Shown: positions 23,989-34,300, counted from the stretch's first letter. The stretch is 44,198 nt of DNA from DATLYB01 sp964502525 (GCA_964502525.1 CAZCXH010000019.1:1-44198), one strand, 5' to 3'. Made by a program: numbers and translations. The notes: a model not told the origin generated them from the sequence alone.

Positions 23989-24945
23989 TTATTTCCGTGC
24001 AATAACTTTCAGCGCGGCTTGCAATACATCGGGTGTGTCAATATGATATTTCTTCATCAGTTCTTCCGGCTTACCGCTTTCACCGAATGAATCGTTGACA
24101 GCAACATATTCGACAGGCGCGGGGAATTTTCTTGCCAGCACCTGCGCGATGCTGTCGCCCAGCCCGCCATGGCGCTGATGCTCCTCGGCTGTGACAACGC
24201 ACCTTGTTTTGCCAACGGAGTTTAGAATGGCTTCTTCATCAAGAGGTTTAATGGTGTGGATGTTTATTATTTCCGCGCTGAACCCCTTTTCGGCCAATTC
24301 TTTAGCAGCCTCGATCGCTTTCCAAACGAGATGGCCTGTGGCGAAAATGGAAACGTCATAGCCTTCCTGGATGAGCAATGCCTTTCCGATTTCAAACTCC
24401 TGATTTTCAGGGGTGAAATTGGCGACCTTCGGTCTGCCGAAACGCAGATAAACGGGACCTTCCCAGCCGGCAATCGCGATGGTTGCAGCTTTTGTTTGGT
24501 TGAAGTCGCAGGGGTTGATCACCGTCATATTGGGGAGCATCTTCATCATTCCCAGGTCTTCAAGGATTTGATGAGTGGCTCCGTCTTCACCCAGCGTTAC
24601 TCCATGATGCGAGGCGCATATTTTGACATTCTTGTTGGAGTAAGCTATTGACTGACGGATCTGGTCGTAAACGCGGCCGGTGGCAAAGTTGGCAAACGTG
24701 CAGGCGAAAGGAATTCTTCCACCGATAGCCAAGCCCGCAGCCACTCCCATCATATTGGCTTCGGCAACACCGCACTGGAAAAACCTATCAGGGAATTCTT
24801 TAATGAACTCCGAGAGTTTCACCGAATGGCTCAGGTCTGCCGCAAGAGCAACCACCTTCGGGCTCCTTCTTCCAAGTTCCAGCATGCCCGCGCCAAAACC
24901 AGCGCGCGTTTCTTTCTTGTCTGTTGCAATCATCTGTTTTATCAT
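23989..24945 (-). CDS. Transketolase, C-terminal subunit (split form)
   Basis: 318-residue pyrimidine-binding half of a two-subunit transketolase, which exchanges two-carbon units between ketose and aldose phosphates in the pentose phosphate pathway. The visible features are VVALAADLSHSV, FFQCGVAEANMMGVAAGLAI (with the cofactor-contacting Glu), FATGRVYDQIRQSIAYSNKN, ASHHGVTLGEDGATHQILED, and a transketolase_C domain starting near GYDVSIFATGHLV. The ATG at 24933 (MIATDKKETRAGFGAG) is an equally good start. The partner N-terminal subunit is at 28063-28908, not next to it as usual: two vWA genes lie between. Only four bases separate it from the vWA gene upstream, so all are probably one transcript. 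Confidence 0.93.
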   Translation of the reverse strand: MIKQMIATDKKETRAGFGAGMLELGRRSPKVVALAADLSHSVKLSEFIKEFPDRFFQCGVAEANMMGVAAGLAIGGRIPFACTFANFATGRVYDQIRQSIAYSNKNVKICASHHGVTLGEDGATHQILEDLGMMKMLPNMTVINPCDFNQTKAATIAIAGWEGPVYLRFGRPKVANFTPENQEFEIGKALLIQEGYDVSIFATGHLVWKAIEAAKELAEKGFSAEIINIHTIKPLDEEAILNSVGKTRCVVTAEEHQRHGGLGDSIAQVLARKFPAPVEYVAVNDSFGESGKPEELMKKYHIDTPDVLQAALKVIARK

Positions 24946-24949
24946 CGGG

Positions 24950-26389
24950 CTATAAATTTAAAGAAATAGATTCTCCTGAGTTGATTTGAAATTCCACTGT
25001 CTTGCTTTTGTGCATCGTTTTGGAATGTTTTGGGCGGTAGATCAGCATGTATGTGCCGGGCGACAATGCCAGCAGTTCCGATCGGGCATCGGCATTCATC
25101 TCGTAAATCTTTTCCTGCGTTCCTTCCTTGATTAAAAAGATACCTCCATAGACATCATACTTTTTCAGAATGTTAATGATGCCCGGTGTGGGCAGTTCGA
25201 TGGTGGTGGTTTTGAATTGAGAGATGTCCACGTCTTTTAAATAGGTAGGCGGAAGCGTCAGGATCTGAAGGTCATATTTTCCGGTAAGATATTTTTCAGA
25301 GGTGTTGAAATCCTGGACATTGACAAGCGTTCCGTCCTTTTTACGGACAAGGCATTTTATCTTGTTGTTGAGGTTTTTATTGATGGTGTTTCCTTTCAGG
25401 TAAATATCGAGATTGCCCTGGGGCGCATCAATCCTGATATGGTTGTGCTGCTTGGCAGAAAGGGTGATGTCTTCCTCCTTAACGGGAGGGAGCGTATGGA
25501 CCGTCAGGTCATAATCACCCACGGGATCTATATATAACGTGTCGGGATGCCCTCTTTCATTAAGCGTATGGTAGAAATCGTACTTGCGCAGGTTGCTTGG
25601 AATGGTGTAGAAGGTCATATTCACATCGGTTTCGGAGGGTTTCTTCTCGCTGTCGAGCAAATCAACTTCACTGGTTGTTTTCACGAGGATGCGGGTGATG
25701 ATGTTGTTCAGGGTTTGCTTGAGCGAGGCGGGATCCTGCGCCTGCGAATAGGAGCCGATGCAATCGAACGCCTGCCGGGCGCTCTCCACCACGCCAATCC
25801 CGATTACGAAGTGCTTCAGCACTATCTTTTTCTCTTCCAGCGCATGCGCCACCGCGCAAGGATCGCCATCGCATGATTCCTCGCCATCGGTCATCAGGAT
25901 AATAATATTCCTTTCTTTGTTGTCAGGAAAATCGCTTGCGGCTTTTTCAAGCGAATAAGCGATGGGAGTAACACCTTTCGGAGTAAGGGTTTCCAGCTTG
26001 GTTTTGATATAGCTCCCGCTTCCCCTGCTGAAACCCACTTCCAGTTGGGTGTCTTTGCAATTTTTCTCCCCAAGCGGTGACTGGTGTCCGTAAGCCCGCA
26101 AGGCTAATTCGACATCACCCCGCTTGTCGAGCATGTCAACCATCTCCGTCAGGATTTTTTTTGCAGAATGCATGCGCGTTTCCGAATTTCCCGTACCCCA
26201 TTTGCTTTGCATGCTGCCCGAAGCATCAAGCAGGAAGAGGATGCGAGTGCGCTTGTTCTCGGCAGGTACTGCTGTTTGGGAGAATATCGAAAGCGGGAAA
26301 ATGCATAGAACAATAATGCAAACCATGGAGAAGGAGCGGTGGATGAAGAGCCGGAGAGCCTCTGTCAATTTATTAAACGGAGATATCAT
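24950..26389 (-). CDS. Secreted von Willebrand factor A protein, paralogue 1
   Basis: Exported vWA protein of 479 residues from the ATG at 26389 (MISPFNKLTEALRLFIHRSF then MVCIIVLCIFPLSIFSQ signal segment); a start at 26326 (MVCIIV) is also possible. The MIDAS metal site is intact: DASGSM with a later Thr region and TDGEESCDGDPC. The core matches the Ca-activated chloride channel/YfbK-like vWA group. The C-terminal half has two beta domains with the repeated plan DPVGDYDLTVHTLPPV, IRIDAPQGNLDIYLKG, VQDFNTSEKYLTGKYDLQIL. It probably binds a protein ligand in the periplasm or at the surface. It is a close paralogue of the upstream gene (same order of motifs) and directly precedes the transketolase C-half. 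Confidence 0.88.
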   Translation of the reverse strand: MISPFNKLTEALRLFIHRSFSMVCIIVLCIFPLSIFSQTAVPAENKRTRILFLLDASGSMQSKWGTGNSETRMHSAKKILTEMVDMLDKRGDVELALRAYGHQSPLGEKNCKDTQLEVGFSRGSGSYIKTKLETLTPKGVTPIAYSLEKAASDFPDNKERNIIILMTDGEESCDGDPCAVAHALEEKKIVLKHFVIGIGVVESARQAFDCIGSYSQAQDPASLKQTLNNIITRILVKTTSEVDLLDSEKKPSETDVNMTFYTIPSNLRKYDFYHTLNERGHPDTLYIDPVGDYDLTVHTLPPVKEEDITLSAKQHNHIRIDAPQGNLDIYLKGNTINKNLNNKIKCLVRKKDGTLVNVQDFNTSEKYLTGKYDLQILTLPPTYLKDVDISQFKTTTIELPTPGIINILKKYDVYGGIFLIKEGTQEKIYEMNADARSELLALSPGTYMLIYRPKHSKTMHKSKTVEFQINSGESISLNL

Positions 26390-26427
26390 TTCAGTTACTT
26401 TAGCCTTTAGACATCTAACCATTGAAC

Positions 26428-27816
26428 CTATAGCCGCAGCGTTATTGTTTGCCCGGAAATGATTTCAAAGTTCATCGTCTTTGTGAATGCAGAATTTTTT
26501 TTATCGTCCATGCGGCAGATCAATATGTATTTTCCGGGTTGCAGCAACAGGGTTGCCCGGGACATTAGTTTCTTGAACTCATAAATCCTTTCCAGTTCCT
26601 TATTGCGTTCCGTGTAGATGCTGGCAATGCCGCCACCGGCCGAGGTGAGCAGCAACGTTCCGGCCCCGTCAATGATTATTTCTTTTGTGCTGCCCTGCAA
26701 AATCTTCACATCGCTCATCAGGATTCTTGGCAAGGTCAGTATTTCCAGGCTGTATGTCCCGGTGATGTATTTCCGTGTGGTGTTGAAATCCTGCACCATC
26801 AGGATTTCTTGCTTCCCTTGCTGATGGATAACGCATTGCAGGGGAGTTTCTCTTTTGTAAAAACCGGACTCAACCAGCTTCAGGCTTCCCTGCGGAAGGT
26901 CAATCGCGATGACATTATGCGTTCCCGAAACAAGCTCAACCCCTTTCTTTGAAACGGGAGGAACAGAATGCACGGTAACATCATATTTGCCGGCAGGATC
27001 GAGGCTGAGCGAATCGGGGGCGCCCTGATCGTTCAGCGCATGTACAAAATGATAGAGCACCTTTCCGGAATAACTGTCAGCCAGGCTCACCTCAACATCG
27101 GTTTCGCTGGGCTTGCCATACTCGCTGATGAGGTTGATTTGCGCGGAAGTAGGATTCATTGACTGCGTAATCACCGCGCTCATGGCCTCCCGGAAAGTCG
27201 AGGTGTTGACGACATCAAAGAACTTTCCTGCACAATCGAAAAAATCCTGGTTTTCCTTCGGGATGCCAAGCCCGATGATATAAGGCTTCAGCGCAATCCT
27301 TTTTTGCTGAAAAACAGCCGCAACCGCGCAAAGATCGCCACCGCATGTTTCAATGCCATCGGTTATCAGCACGATCGCATTTTTCACGGATGCATCATCC
27401 GGAAAATCATTGGCTGCCTGCTCGAGCGAATACGCAATGGCCGTCCATCCCTGAGGGGTGATTGCATCTAATTTTTTTTTGACTTCTGAGGCTGAGTGGT
27501 TCCCAAAAGGAATCTCAAGCCTTGAATCCTTGCAGTTTTTTGCCGAAGACGGATATTGATGCCCGAACACGCGAACAGCCGTTTCTGTTTTCACATTGTC
27601 GCTGGTAAGGCTGTCCAGGTATTTTCCTAAAATTTGCTTTGACAGTTCAAACTTGGTGGTTCCGTCCATCTGCTCTTTCATGCTTCCTGAACCATCGAGC
27701 ATAAAGATGATGCGGGTGAGCTTTGGAGCGTATTTATCGGAGTATTGAGCGGATGATTTGAGGCTGACAGTCAGAGAAAGGAAGAGAGATGTGCTGAACC
27801 AGATTAGGAATCTCAA
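26428..27816 (-). CDS. Secreted von Willebrand factor A protein, paralogue 2
   Basis: Exported vWA protein of 462 residues. Signal peptide MRFLIWFSTSLFLSLTVSLK then SSAQ. MIDAS motif DGSGSM, then VRVFGHQYPSSAKNCKDSRL, TPQGWTAIAYSLEQAANDFP and TDGIETCGGDLC. The C-terminal part repeats the plan of paralogue 1 (DPAGKYDVTVHSVPPV, IAIDLPQGSLKLVESG, VQDFNTTRKYITGTYSLEIL). The gene is 38 bases upstream of paralogue 1. A palindromic repeat element at 27840-28060 separates it from the transketolase N-half. Confidence 0.88.
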   Translation of the reverse strand: MRFLIWFSTSLFLSLTVSLKSSAQYSDKYAPKLTRIIFMLDGSGSMKEQMDGTTKFELSKQILGKYLDSLTSDNVKTETAVRVFGHQYPSSAKNCKDSRLEIPFGNHSASEVKKKLDAITPQGWTAIAYSLEQAANDFPDDASVKNAIVLITDGIETCGGDLCAVAAVFQQKRIALKPYIIGLGIPKENQDFFDCAGKFFDVVNTSTFREAMSAVITQSMNPTSAQINLISEYGKPSETDVEVSLADSYSGKVLYHFVHALNDQGAPDSLSLDPAGKYDVTVHSVPPVSKKGVELVSGTHNVIAIDLPQGSLKLVESGFYKRETPLQCVIHQQGKQEILMVQDFNTTRKYITGTYSLEILTLPRILMSDVKILQGSTKEIIIDGAGTLLLTSAGGGIASIYTERNKELERIYEFKKLMSRATLLLQPGKYILICRMDDKKNSAFTKTMNFEIISGQTITLRL

Positions 27817-27839
27817 TGCGCGATAGTTTAAAGCCTAAT

Positions 27840-28060
27840 GTTGAGTCTGCTCTGAAAAGTCATCGGATGAATGCTCTATAAAAATCATACGATGTGTAAT
27901 TGTTTCTATATCGTCCTATTAGCAATTCATCCGATGACTAATACCGATTTATCGGAGTGGACTCAACCTTAAACAGTTTCTTTAAGGACAGTTCTAATAA
28001 TTTGCCCCCCCCTCACCGGAAGGCGGGGGGGGGATAAGTGGTAAAATTTTCAGAACTGCC
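27840..28060. repeat. Nested palindromic element at the boundary of the vWA insertion
   Basis: Outer arms GTTGAGTC (27840-27847) / GACTCAAC (27960-27967), inner perfect arms AGTCATCGGATGAAT (27858-27872) / ATTCATCCGATGACT (27925-27939). A second unit follows: GGACAGTTCTAATAATTT (27986-28003) pairs imperfectly with AAATTTTCAGAACTGCC (28044-28060) around a run of eight C and nine G (28005-28033). No coding frame. The first unit has the form of a small mobile palindrome. Confidence 0.7.
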
Positions 28061-28062
28061 CT

Positions 28063-28908
28063 TTAGTAATCTCCAAGTGTTTCTTCCAGCTGGGAGAGCG
28101 CTGTTTCAAGCTGCTTGTCGTCAGGAGCAACGCCATGCCACTGGTATTTATTTTCCATGAAGTCAACCCCCTTGCCCATCACGGTTTTCATCAATATCAT
28201 CACCGGCTTGCCCTTTCCTGTTTTGGTTTTTGCCAGCTTCAAGCCTTTCACCACTTCAGCAATATTGTTGCCGTTCTTTACAGCAATCACCTCCCAGCCG
28301 AAGGCTTTCCATTTAGCCGGAAGATTTCCAAGAGAAATAACTTCTTCATTGGGGCCGTCAATTTGCTGACCGTTCCAGTCAATGGTTGAAATTAAATTGT
28401 CAACCTTGTGATGAGCAGCGAACATGGCGGCTTCCCAGATCTGTCCTTCCTGTATTTCCCCGTCACCGTGCAATGAATAGACCAGATGCGAATCATTGTT
28501 CAGCTTTTTTGCCAGGGCAGTGCCAGCGGCCACCGACAATCCCTGTCCCAGCGAGCCTGAAGCCACCCTCACCCCGGGAAGATGTTCTGCCGTGGCAGGG
28601 TGCCCCTGCAGCCGGGAGTTTATTTTTCGAAAAGTCCTCAACTCTTCGGTTTTGAAATAACCGCTTCTCGCTAAAACGCTGTACCACACCGGGCATATAT
28701 GTCCGATGGACAGGAAGAAAATATCTTCGCCATGACCGTCCATTTTGAAGTCGGTGTCATGCCGCATGATTTCGTGATAAAGCGCCACCATGAATTCAGC
28801 GCACCCCAGCGAACCACCGGGGTGACCGCTTTGGGCGCCATGTGTCATCCGCAGGATGTCCCTGCGCACCTGCGTGGCGATTTTTTTCAGTTGTGAGATA
28901 TCAGGCAT
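28063..28908 (-). CDS. Transketolase, N-terminal subunit (split form)
   Basis: 281-residue diphosphate-binding half of the split transketolase. SGHPGGSLGCAEFMVALYHE, DIFFLSIGHICPVWYSVLAR, GSLGQGLSVAAGTALAKKLN, and the thiamine diphosphate/Mg site GDGEIQEGQIWEAAMFAAHH ending in STIDWNGQQIDG are all present. Works with the C-terminal subunit at 23989-24945. Start at 28908 (MPDISQLKKIATQVRRDILR) matches the family N-terminus. Confidence 0.95.
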   Translation of the reverse strand: MPDISQLKKIATQVRRDILRMTHGAQSGHPGGSLGCAEFMVALYHEIMRHDTDFKMDGHGEDIFFLSIGHICPVWYSVLARSGYFKTEELRTFRKINSRLQGHPATAEHLPGVRVASGSLGQGLSVAAGTALAKKLNNDSHLVYSLHGDGEIQEGQIWEAAMFAAHHKVDNLISTIDWNGQQIDGPNEEVISLGNLPAKWKAFGWEVIAVKNGNNIAEVVKGLKLAKTKTGKGKPVMILMKTVMGKGVDFMENKYQWHGVAPDDKQLETALSQLEETLGDY

Positions 28909-28945
28909 GAGAGGAAGGTTGAATATGTACTAAGGCAGGTCAAAG

Positions 28946-29974
28946 TTAAAACAAACCGAATTTACCTTTCAGTGCAAACTTCAATTTGTGCATAACCGGA
29001 ACCGTGCTAAGCCGGGATAGTGGCGATTTGTGGAAAATATCGTAAACCCAGGTGCCGAGCGAAGTGGTATTGTAGCAGAGATGAAGCCATTTTTTGAAAG
29101 CGAATTGCTTCAGCGCTTTTTCCGGGAGAAAATGCGTACGGCTGTTTGATTCAACCAGCATTGCTAAAATTCTTTCCGCCCCCAGAACAAACTCCCGTTC
29201 CGGCTTGAAGTGGGAATATGCCACTTCCCTGAACAACCTTATTTCATCATCGCTTACTTTCATGCCCGCCTTCTCAAAAACCATCCTGATAATCTTCAAA
29301 GTATTTTTTTCCTGCACACTTTGGTGAGATGACGAAACGCTGGTGCTATGCAACCTGTACCTTAAAAGCGCTTCCGGAATATTCGCAAAGCGGGTGCAGC
29401 CGGCCAACCGCACCCACACCTCGTAATCTTCGGCATGGATGAATTCCGGCAAAAACCGGATTCCATGTTTATCAAAAACTTCCTTCCGGAAAATTATGGA
29501 TGGATGGCAGAACGGTGTTTGATAAAGCATCATGATGCGGATATCTTCATCTTTTCCAGGATATTTCACCACATGATGCTGATTCCCGAATGTTTCAAAC
29601 CAGGATCCGCAAACACCCACATCCGGATGATTTTCCATAAAATCAACTTGCCGTTGCAACCGCTGCGGCAAGCTGATGTCATCGGCATCCATCCTTGCAA
29701 TGTATTTTCCTGCTGCAAGATCAATACCCTTGTTGAGCGTTGCGATGAGTTTTAAATTGGATTCATTATTGACGAAATGAATCCGCTCATCGCGGAATGA
29801 GGCTATTGCATCGCGTGACCGGTCGGTGGAGCCGTCATTGATAATGAGCAGTTCGAAATCACGGAAGGTCTGGTCGAGGATGCTTTGAATGGCTTGGCCA
29901 ACATAATCTTTCGCATTATGAACGGGAAGGAGTACCGTAACTGCGGGCTGCCGCTCTCTCACATCGTGACCCAT
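28946..29974 (-). CDS. Family 2 glycosyltransferase
   Basis: GT2 enzyme of 342 residues from the ATG at 29974 (MGHDVRERQPAVTVLLPVHN). The GT-A motifs VTVLLPVHNAKDYVGQAIQS, IINDGSTDRSRDA and the DxD motif RMDADDISLPQRLQRQVDFM are intact. It overlaps the upstream fucosyltransferase gene by 16 bases, so the two are translated together. Probably adds a hexose or aminosugar to the same glycan. The frame is open to 30022, but that text lies inside the upstream gene. Confidence 0.92.
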   Translation of the reverse strand: MGHDVRERQPAVTVLLPVHNAKDYVGQAIQSILDQTFRDFELLIINDGSTDRSRDAIASFRDERIHFVNNESNLKLIATLNKGIDLAAGKYIARMDADDISLPQRLQRQVDFMENHPDVGVCGSWFETFGNQHHVVKYPGKDEDIRIMMLYQTPFCHPSIIFRKEVFDKHGIRFLPEFIHAEDYEVWVRLAGCTRFANIPEALLRYRLHSTSVSSSHQSVQEKNTLKIIRMVFEKAGMKVSDDEIRLFREVAYSHFKPEREFVLGAERILAMLVESNSRTHFLPEKALKQFAFKKWLHLCYNTTSLGTWVYDIFHKSPLSRLSTVPVMHKLKFALKGKFGLF

Positions 29975-30849
29975 GACGCAGGGAAAAGATCTTTGATGTC
30001 TTTGGAAGTATCGAGGAACCATCTCCTGGGGGCAACCACAACCTTATCCTTGTGTTGTCCAAGCCAGGCAGCCCACCAGCTAAAGCTGCTGTTGGCGATG
30101 ATGTTATGGCGGCACAGGCTCATGAGTTGCATATCGCGGAAGCTGCTTCCGCCCGTGTTCCAGTCAATTAAATGGGTTTCTTCCGGCAGTTGCAGGTTTT
30201 GCCGGCACCATTGAATGTCATCCGAAAAGATGAAAAAAGCCGGATTGGATACTCTTTGCCGGATGTATTGAATTGCGGAAAAAATATATTCAGGCGTGCA
30301 GGTGCCGTGAACTTCTTTCAGGGGCGGCTGCGGCACGTAGTGTGTCCTGCGGACATGAAGCGACACCGATTGTGTTTTGCTGATCCGATCAGCCATCTCT
30401 GCATTCCTGCCGCCAAGGGCTTCCCTGAAAGCGAAATCCCGCAACAACGTTTGTCTGATGCCGCTGAAGTATTTTTCGCTCTGCCAGTAACCAATGATAC
30501 ATGCTTCGCCACCCGCTTTCAGCATGTTTTCGTCAAAATGAAAATGTTTTTCTTCTATCACCCTTCTCTGATAGTAAGGCAGCAAGGATTGCCACTTTGA
30601 AAAGATTCTTTTCAGAAAAGGATTTAAATAAGGGTCTTTCATCATCCGAAGGTCATCCTCATCAGCAAACCGTACGTTTAAATCAAAACAGTGAAGTTCA
30701 TATTCCCTGGGCGAAGTGCCTCTCATTTCCGTTTTGAACCAATTAACATCGAGCTTAAGCTCCGTTTCGCGCCTCAGCGACAACTTGCGTCCGAGCGCAT
30801 ATTGAAACATCTGGTTCCCCAGCCCGCCATAAAGAAAAGTGATGATCAT
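29959..30849 (-). CDS. GT11 fucosyltransferase (alpha-1,2-fucosyltransferase family)
   Basis: GT11 enzyme of 296 residues, expected to move fucose from GDP-fucose onto a galactose-type acceptor. The N-terminal GGLGNQMFQYALG (residues 8-20) and NSSFSWWAAWLG (253-264) are family hallmarks. The donor-binding motif, normally HxRRxD, reads HVRRTH at 165-170, with His where the Asp is expected; the sequence is otherwise well kept. Either the enzyme uses a changed donor or is impaired. First gene of a two-gene glycosyltransferase operon. Confidence 0.9.
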   Translation of the reverse strand: MIITFLYGGLGNQMFQYALGRKLSLRRETELKLDVNWFKTEMRGTSPREYELHCFDLNVRFADEDDLRMMKDPYLNPFLKRIFSKWQSLLPYYQRRVIEEKHFHFDENMLKAGGEACIIGYWQSEKYFSGIRQTLLRDFAFREALGGRNAEMADRISKTQSVSLHVRRTHYVPQPPLKEVHGTCTPEYIFSAIQYIRQRVSNPAFFIFSDDIQWCRQNLQLPEETHLIDWNTGGSSFRDMQLMSLCRHNIIANSSFSWWAAWLGQHKDKVVVAPRRWFLDTSKDIKDLFPASWVTM

Positions 30850-30906
30850 TGATGGATGTTATTCAGCAACCGCCTTATTTATTGATAAAACTTCCCTCCC
30901 GCATTT

Positions 30907-31010
30907 TACCGAAACAACTCAGGTTTTTGGACAATTGAACCGTAGAAGGTTCGGCATTAACCAAGAGCACCTTTCTCTCCTTCGGAAATTCGGCTAATCT
31001 TGGTATTATT
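30907..31010. repeat. Two-hairpin dispersed repeat, family 4, copy 1
   Basis: 104 bp nearly identical to 36193-36295 (hand alignment, direct orientation). Starts TACCGAAACAACTCAGG; a first stem pairs TACCGAA with a later TTCGGCA/TTCGGTA, a second pairs AACCAAGAG with CTAATCTTGGT. Each of the two giant cargo genes downstream has one copy ahead of it. The gap 30850-31388 holds this, a degenerate family 1 arm (31087-31108), a family 2 copy, and a small hairpin at 31289-31308 (CGGGAAGC/GCTTCCCG). Confidence 0.8.
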
Positions 31011-31164
31011 ACTTCGTTCGGGCTGATGCTTTTTCATCTCCAAAGATGCCAAAAAATTGCAAAGCCGCGGCCGGATGATTTGTGAGCAGTCAAATCATGG
31101 CTAAAGCCCGGATGGCTGTGGATGCACTGAACACATACGATTTTTCTAAGACGGAAAAGAAAGC

Positions 31165-31284
31165 ATCCCGAAACAAGTGTGAAAAACGAATTGCGATCGG
31201 TCCGAAGGACTCCGGACTCCTTCGGAGGATATATCATCGGGTACTATGCATTACAAGTTCGAAAACCTGTTTACCGATGGTATA
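31165..31284. repeat. Two-hairpin dispersed repeat, family 2, copy 2
   Basis: Complement of 5875-5994 with high similarity: ATCCCGAAACAAGTGTG, GATCGGTCCGAAGGACTCCG, GGAGGATATATCATCGGG, ending ACCTGTTTACCGATGGTATA. Lies about 105 bases before the first giant cargo gene. Confidence 0.75.
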
Positions 31285-31388
31285 ATTCCGGGAAGCGTTA
31301 GCTTCCCGCAATCAGCAAATGCCGGACATCATGCAACTTCACCGTCATTTTCCGTATTTTCACCGTCCGTCTTCAAATAGTTGACAAC

Positions 31389-34300
31389 ATGAGAAAGCTT
31401 CTTTTAGCAGCAGGCATAGCCGCGTTGGTGGCAAGCGCGGGTTTCTTATACCCGCAAAAAGCAATCCATCCTGGTCAGGAGGGCATGGCGGATGCAAGGA
31501 CTTCGTGGGGCGTTTCCTATAACCCCGCCATTGCCTTTATTGAAAACAAAACGCAATTCAGCGGGAGGAATATGTTGCCGGGAACGGAAGTGCTGTACGG
31601 GGTTGATTATGGAAGCGCCCGAATTTTCTTTACCAAGGAGGGCTTGACTTACCGGATGGATAAATATGTGAAGAAGCCCAAGACGGAGCGCGCTGCCGAC
31701 CTGAAAGCAGGCGTGAAATTTAAAACACCAGCGGAACGTAAATTCAGGTTCTTCACGGATGTCCTTCACATGCAATGGGTGGATGCCAATGCTGACGTGC
31801 GGGTGGCAGCTCATGATCTCACTGCCGATTACCACAGCTACACCTTCCACGCGGGAGAAGAGGTTAAAAATGTCAACTACATAAAGGGTTATGAAAAAAT
31901 TGTTTATGAAAACCTCTATCCGCAGGTGGATGCGGAATACACCATCCATCCGGAGGGTGGCATCAAGTATGCGCTTGTTCTCCACCCCGGTGCGGATGTT
32001 TCAAACATAAAAATGAAATATTCCGATGCGAATAAAATGTCCCGCGGTGAAGCAGGCTCATTGCGCTTCACCACCTTCAGGGGAGATATTATCGAACATG
32101 CACCGGTCACGTTTTATGCAGATAATGAATCTTCAGCAATTTCATCCGAATTCGTTTGCGAAGGAGATATTATTTCCTTCCGGCTTGGCAATTATGACCA
32201 TTCCAAAACCGTGGTGATTGATCCGTGGGTGCAAATGCCCGCGTTTGTCAATTCAAAAGGCGTTTGGGAATGTGAGAAGGACGGAGCAGGCAACGTATAT
32301 ATCATCGGGGGCGATTCCCCAATGAAATTGCAGAAATACAATTCAACGGGCACCCTGCAATGGACCTATAATACTCCTTATGACACGCTCGGCTATTGGC
32401 TCGGCACCTTTGCAACAGACCTGGCGGGCAACTGCTACGTCACTTCAGGTGCTGTTGCGGGCATGCAGAAAGTGAATACCAGTGCCGGATTACAATGGAA
32501 TTATACTGCTCCTTTTTTGAGCGTTGATGAATACTGGAGTATCGCATTTAATTGCGACCAGACCAAACTGGTTGTCGGGGGTACAACCGCGGGTGGACGA
32601 GGTCTCGCGGGGGCGATATTTGATATCAATACAGCAACCGGAAATTTAATTGACAAGCAGATTGTTGCCTATGGCAATCCCTTGGGAATTCCTATTGAAG
32701 TGCAGGAGGTAAGAGCCATCTCTTCGTCACGCAACGCCAAGTATTTTTTCCTAACCCTCGATTCGGTTGGAGCAATCAACCAGAACCTCAACGCTTGCTC
32801 AGGCGTTCCTGTTTTTAAAGAAAACAGCACGTATCACTTTTCTTATAAATCCGAAACATATCGTCCTGAAAATGGCAATTCGGGTATTTGCGCAATCCGC
32901 GCCAATCAAAGCTTCGCGTACACGCAAAACGGGAGTACGGTTCATAAGCGCTCCCCAGTTACTGGCGCTATTCTCGCCACGGCCACCATTCCAGGTGGCA
33001 TCACCGCTACCGATCCGGTTTTTGGCGTTAATCAGCCGGGCAACAGCGGCATTGACCTTGACAGTTGCGGCAACGTTTATGTGGGTTCTGCCAATGCTGT
33101 TATCAAATATGATTCCGATTTAAACCTTATCACCTCCGTCAGCTTGCCGTTCCGCGTGTTTGATGTTACTGTGGGGTATAACGGGGAAGTGATTGTATGT
33201 GGCGCCTCGGGAGATAACACGAACACCGCCCGGACAGGCTATGTGCAAGTGGTTGATATGTCAGCCTGCGCGCCATTTGCGCTCATTTGCTGCGATGCCA
33301 CGATCTGTCCTGTGGATTACTTCTGCACCACTGACGCGGCAGCCACGCTGACGGCAGTCACTCCTGGCGGAACATGGGGCGGTCCCGGAATCACCAACTC
33401 CGCTACAGGAATGTTTGATCCTGCTGCTGCAGGCGTTGGAACCCACAGGATCGGATACACCCTCAGTTGCGGAACGGATTCAATAGATATTGACGTGTTT
33501 GATTGCTCGCCTGTGGTGGTGTGCATTGAAAATAACGGACAATACACGGCTACAGGAGGCACGGGGCCTTATACCTGGGAACACCAGGTGCCCACGCAGG
33601 ATTGCAGTCTTTGTCTTCCACCTATTCCACCATTTATCCAGCCTTGCAGTTTTCCTCCCGGATGCGCAACGACTGTGCTTGCCTGGACTGTTTATTCAAC
33701 AGATTCCACCATCACTCCACCGGGCACCTTTCCGATAATAATTTATGACAGCGGAATAAACAGAGATACCATCAACAGCGCAGCAGAATTATCGCCATGC
33801 AATACTTGCCCCGCAATCACCGTAAACATCAGTTCGCAAACCAATCTCGCTTGCTTTGGAGCCAGCAATGGAAGCGCCACTGCGAGCGCCACAGGCGGAA
33901 CGATACCTTACACTTACTCGTGGCAGCCCGGCAATCTGAGCGGAGATTCTCAAAGCAATCTCTCCGGAACAACTTACACCATCACCGCCACGGATGCCAA
34001 CGGCTGCAGGGGTACGGGCAGCGTCACCATCACATCGCCAACTGCAATAACCATGTCGCTTTCACAGACGAATACCTCCTGCGCAGGTAATGACGGAACG
34101 GCAACCGCATCTGCGAGCGGTGGCACCCCTTCATATTCTTATTCATGGAGCACGGGAGATACCACCAATGCCATCACCGGCTTGCAGGGCGGAAATTATT
34201 CGGTTACCGTGCTTGATGCCAATAGTTGTCAGGCAACCGGATCAGTCGCCATCACCCAGATTCCCGGCTTCACTTTTTCAGTTTCAATCAACGATGCAAG

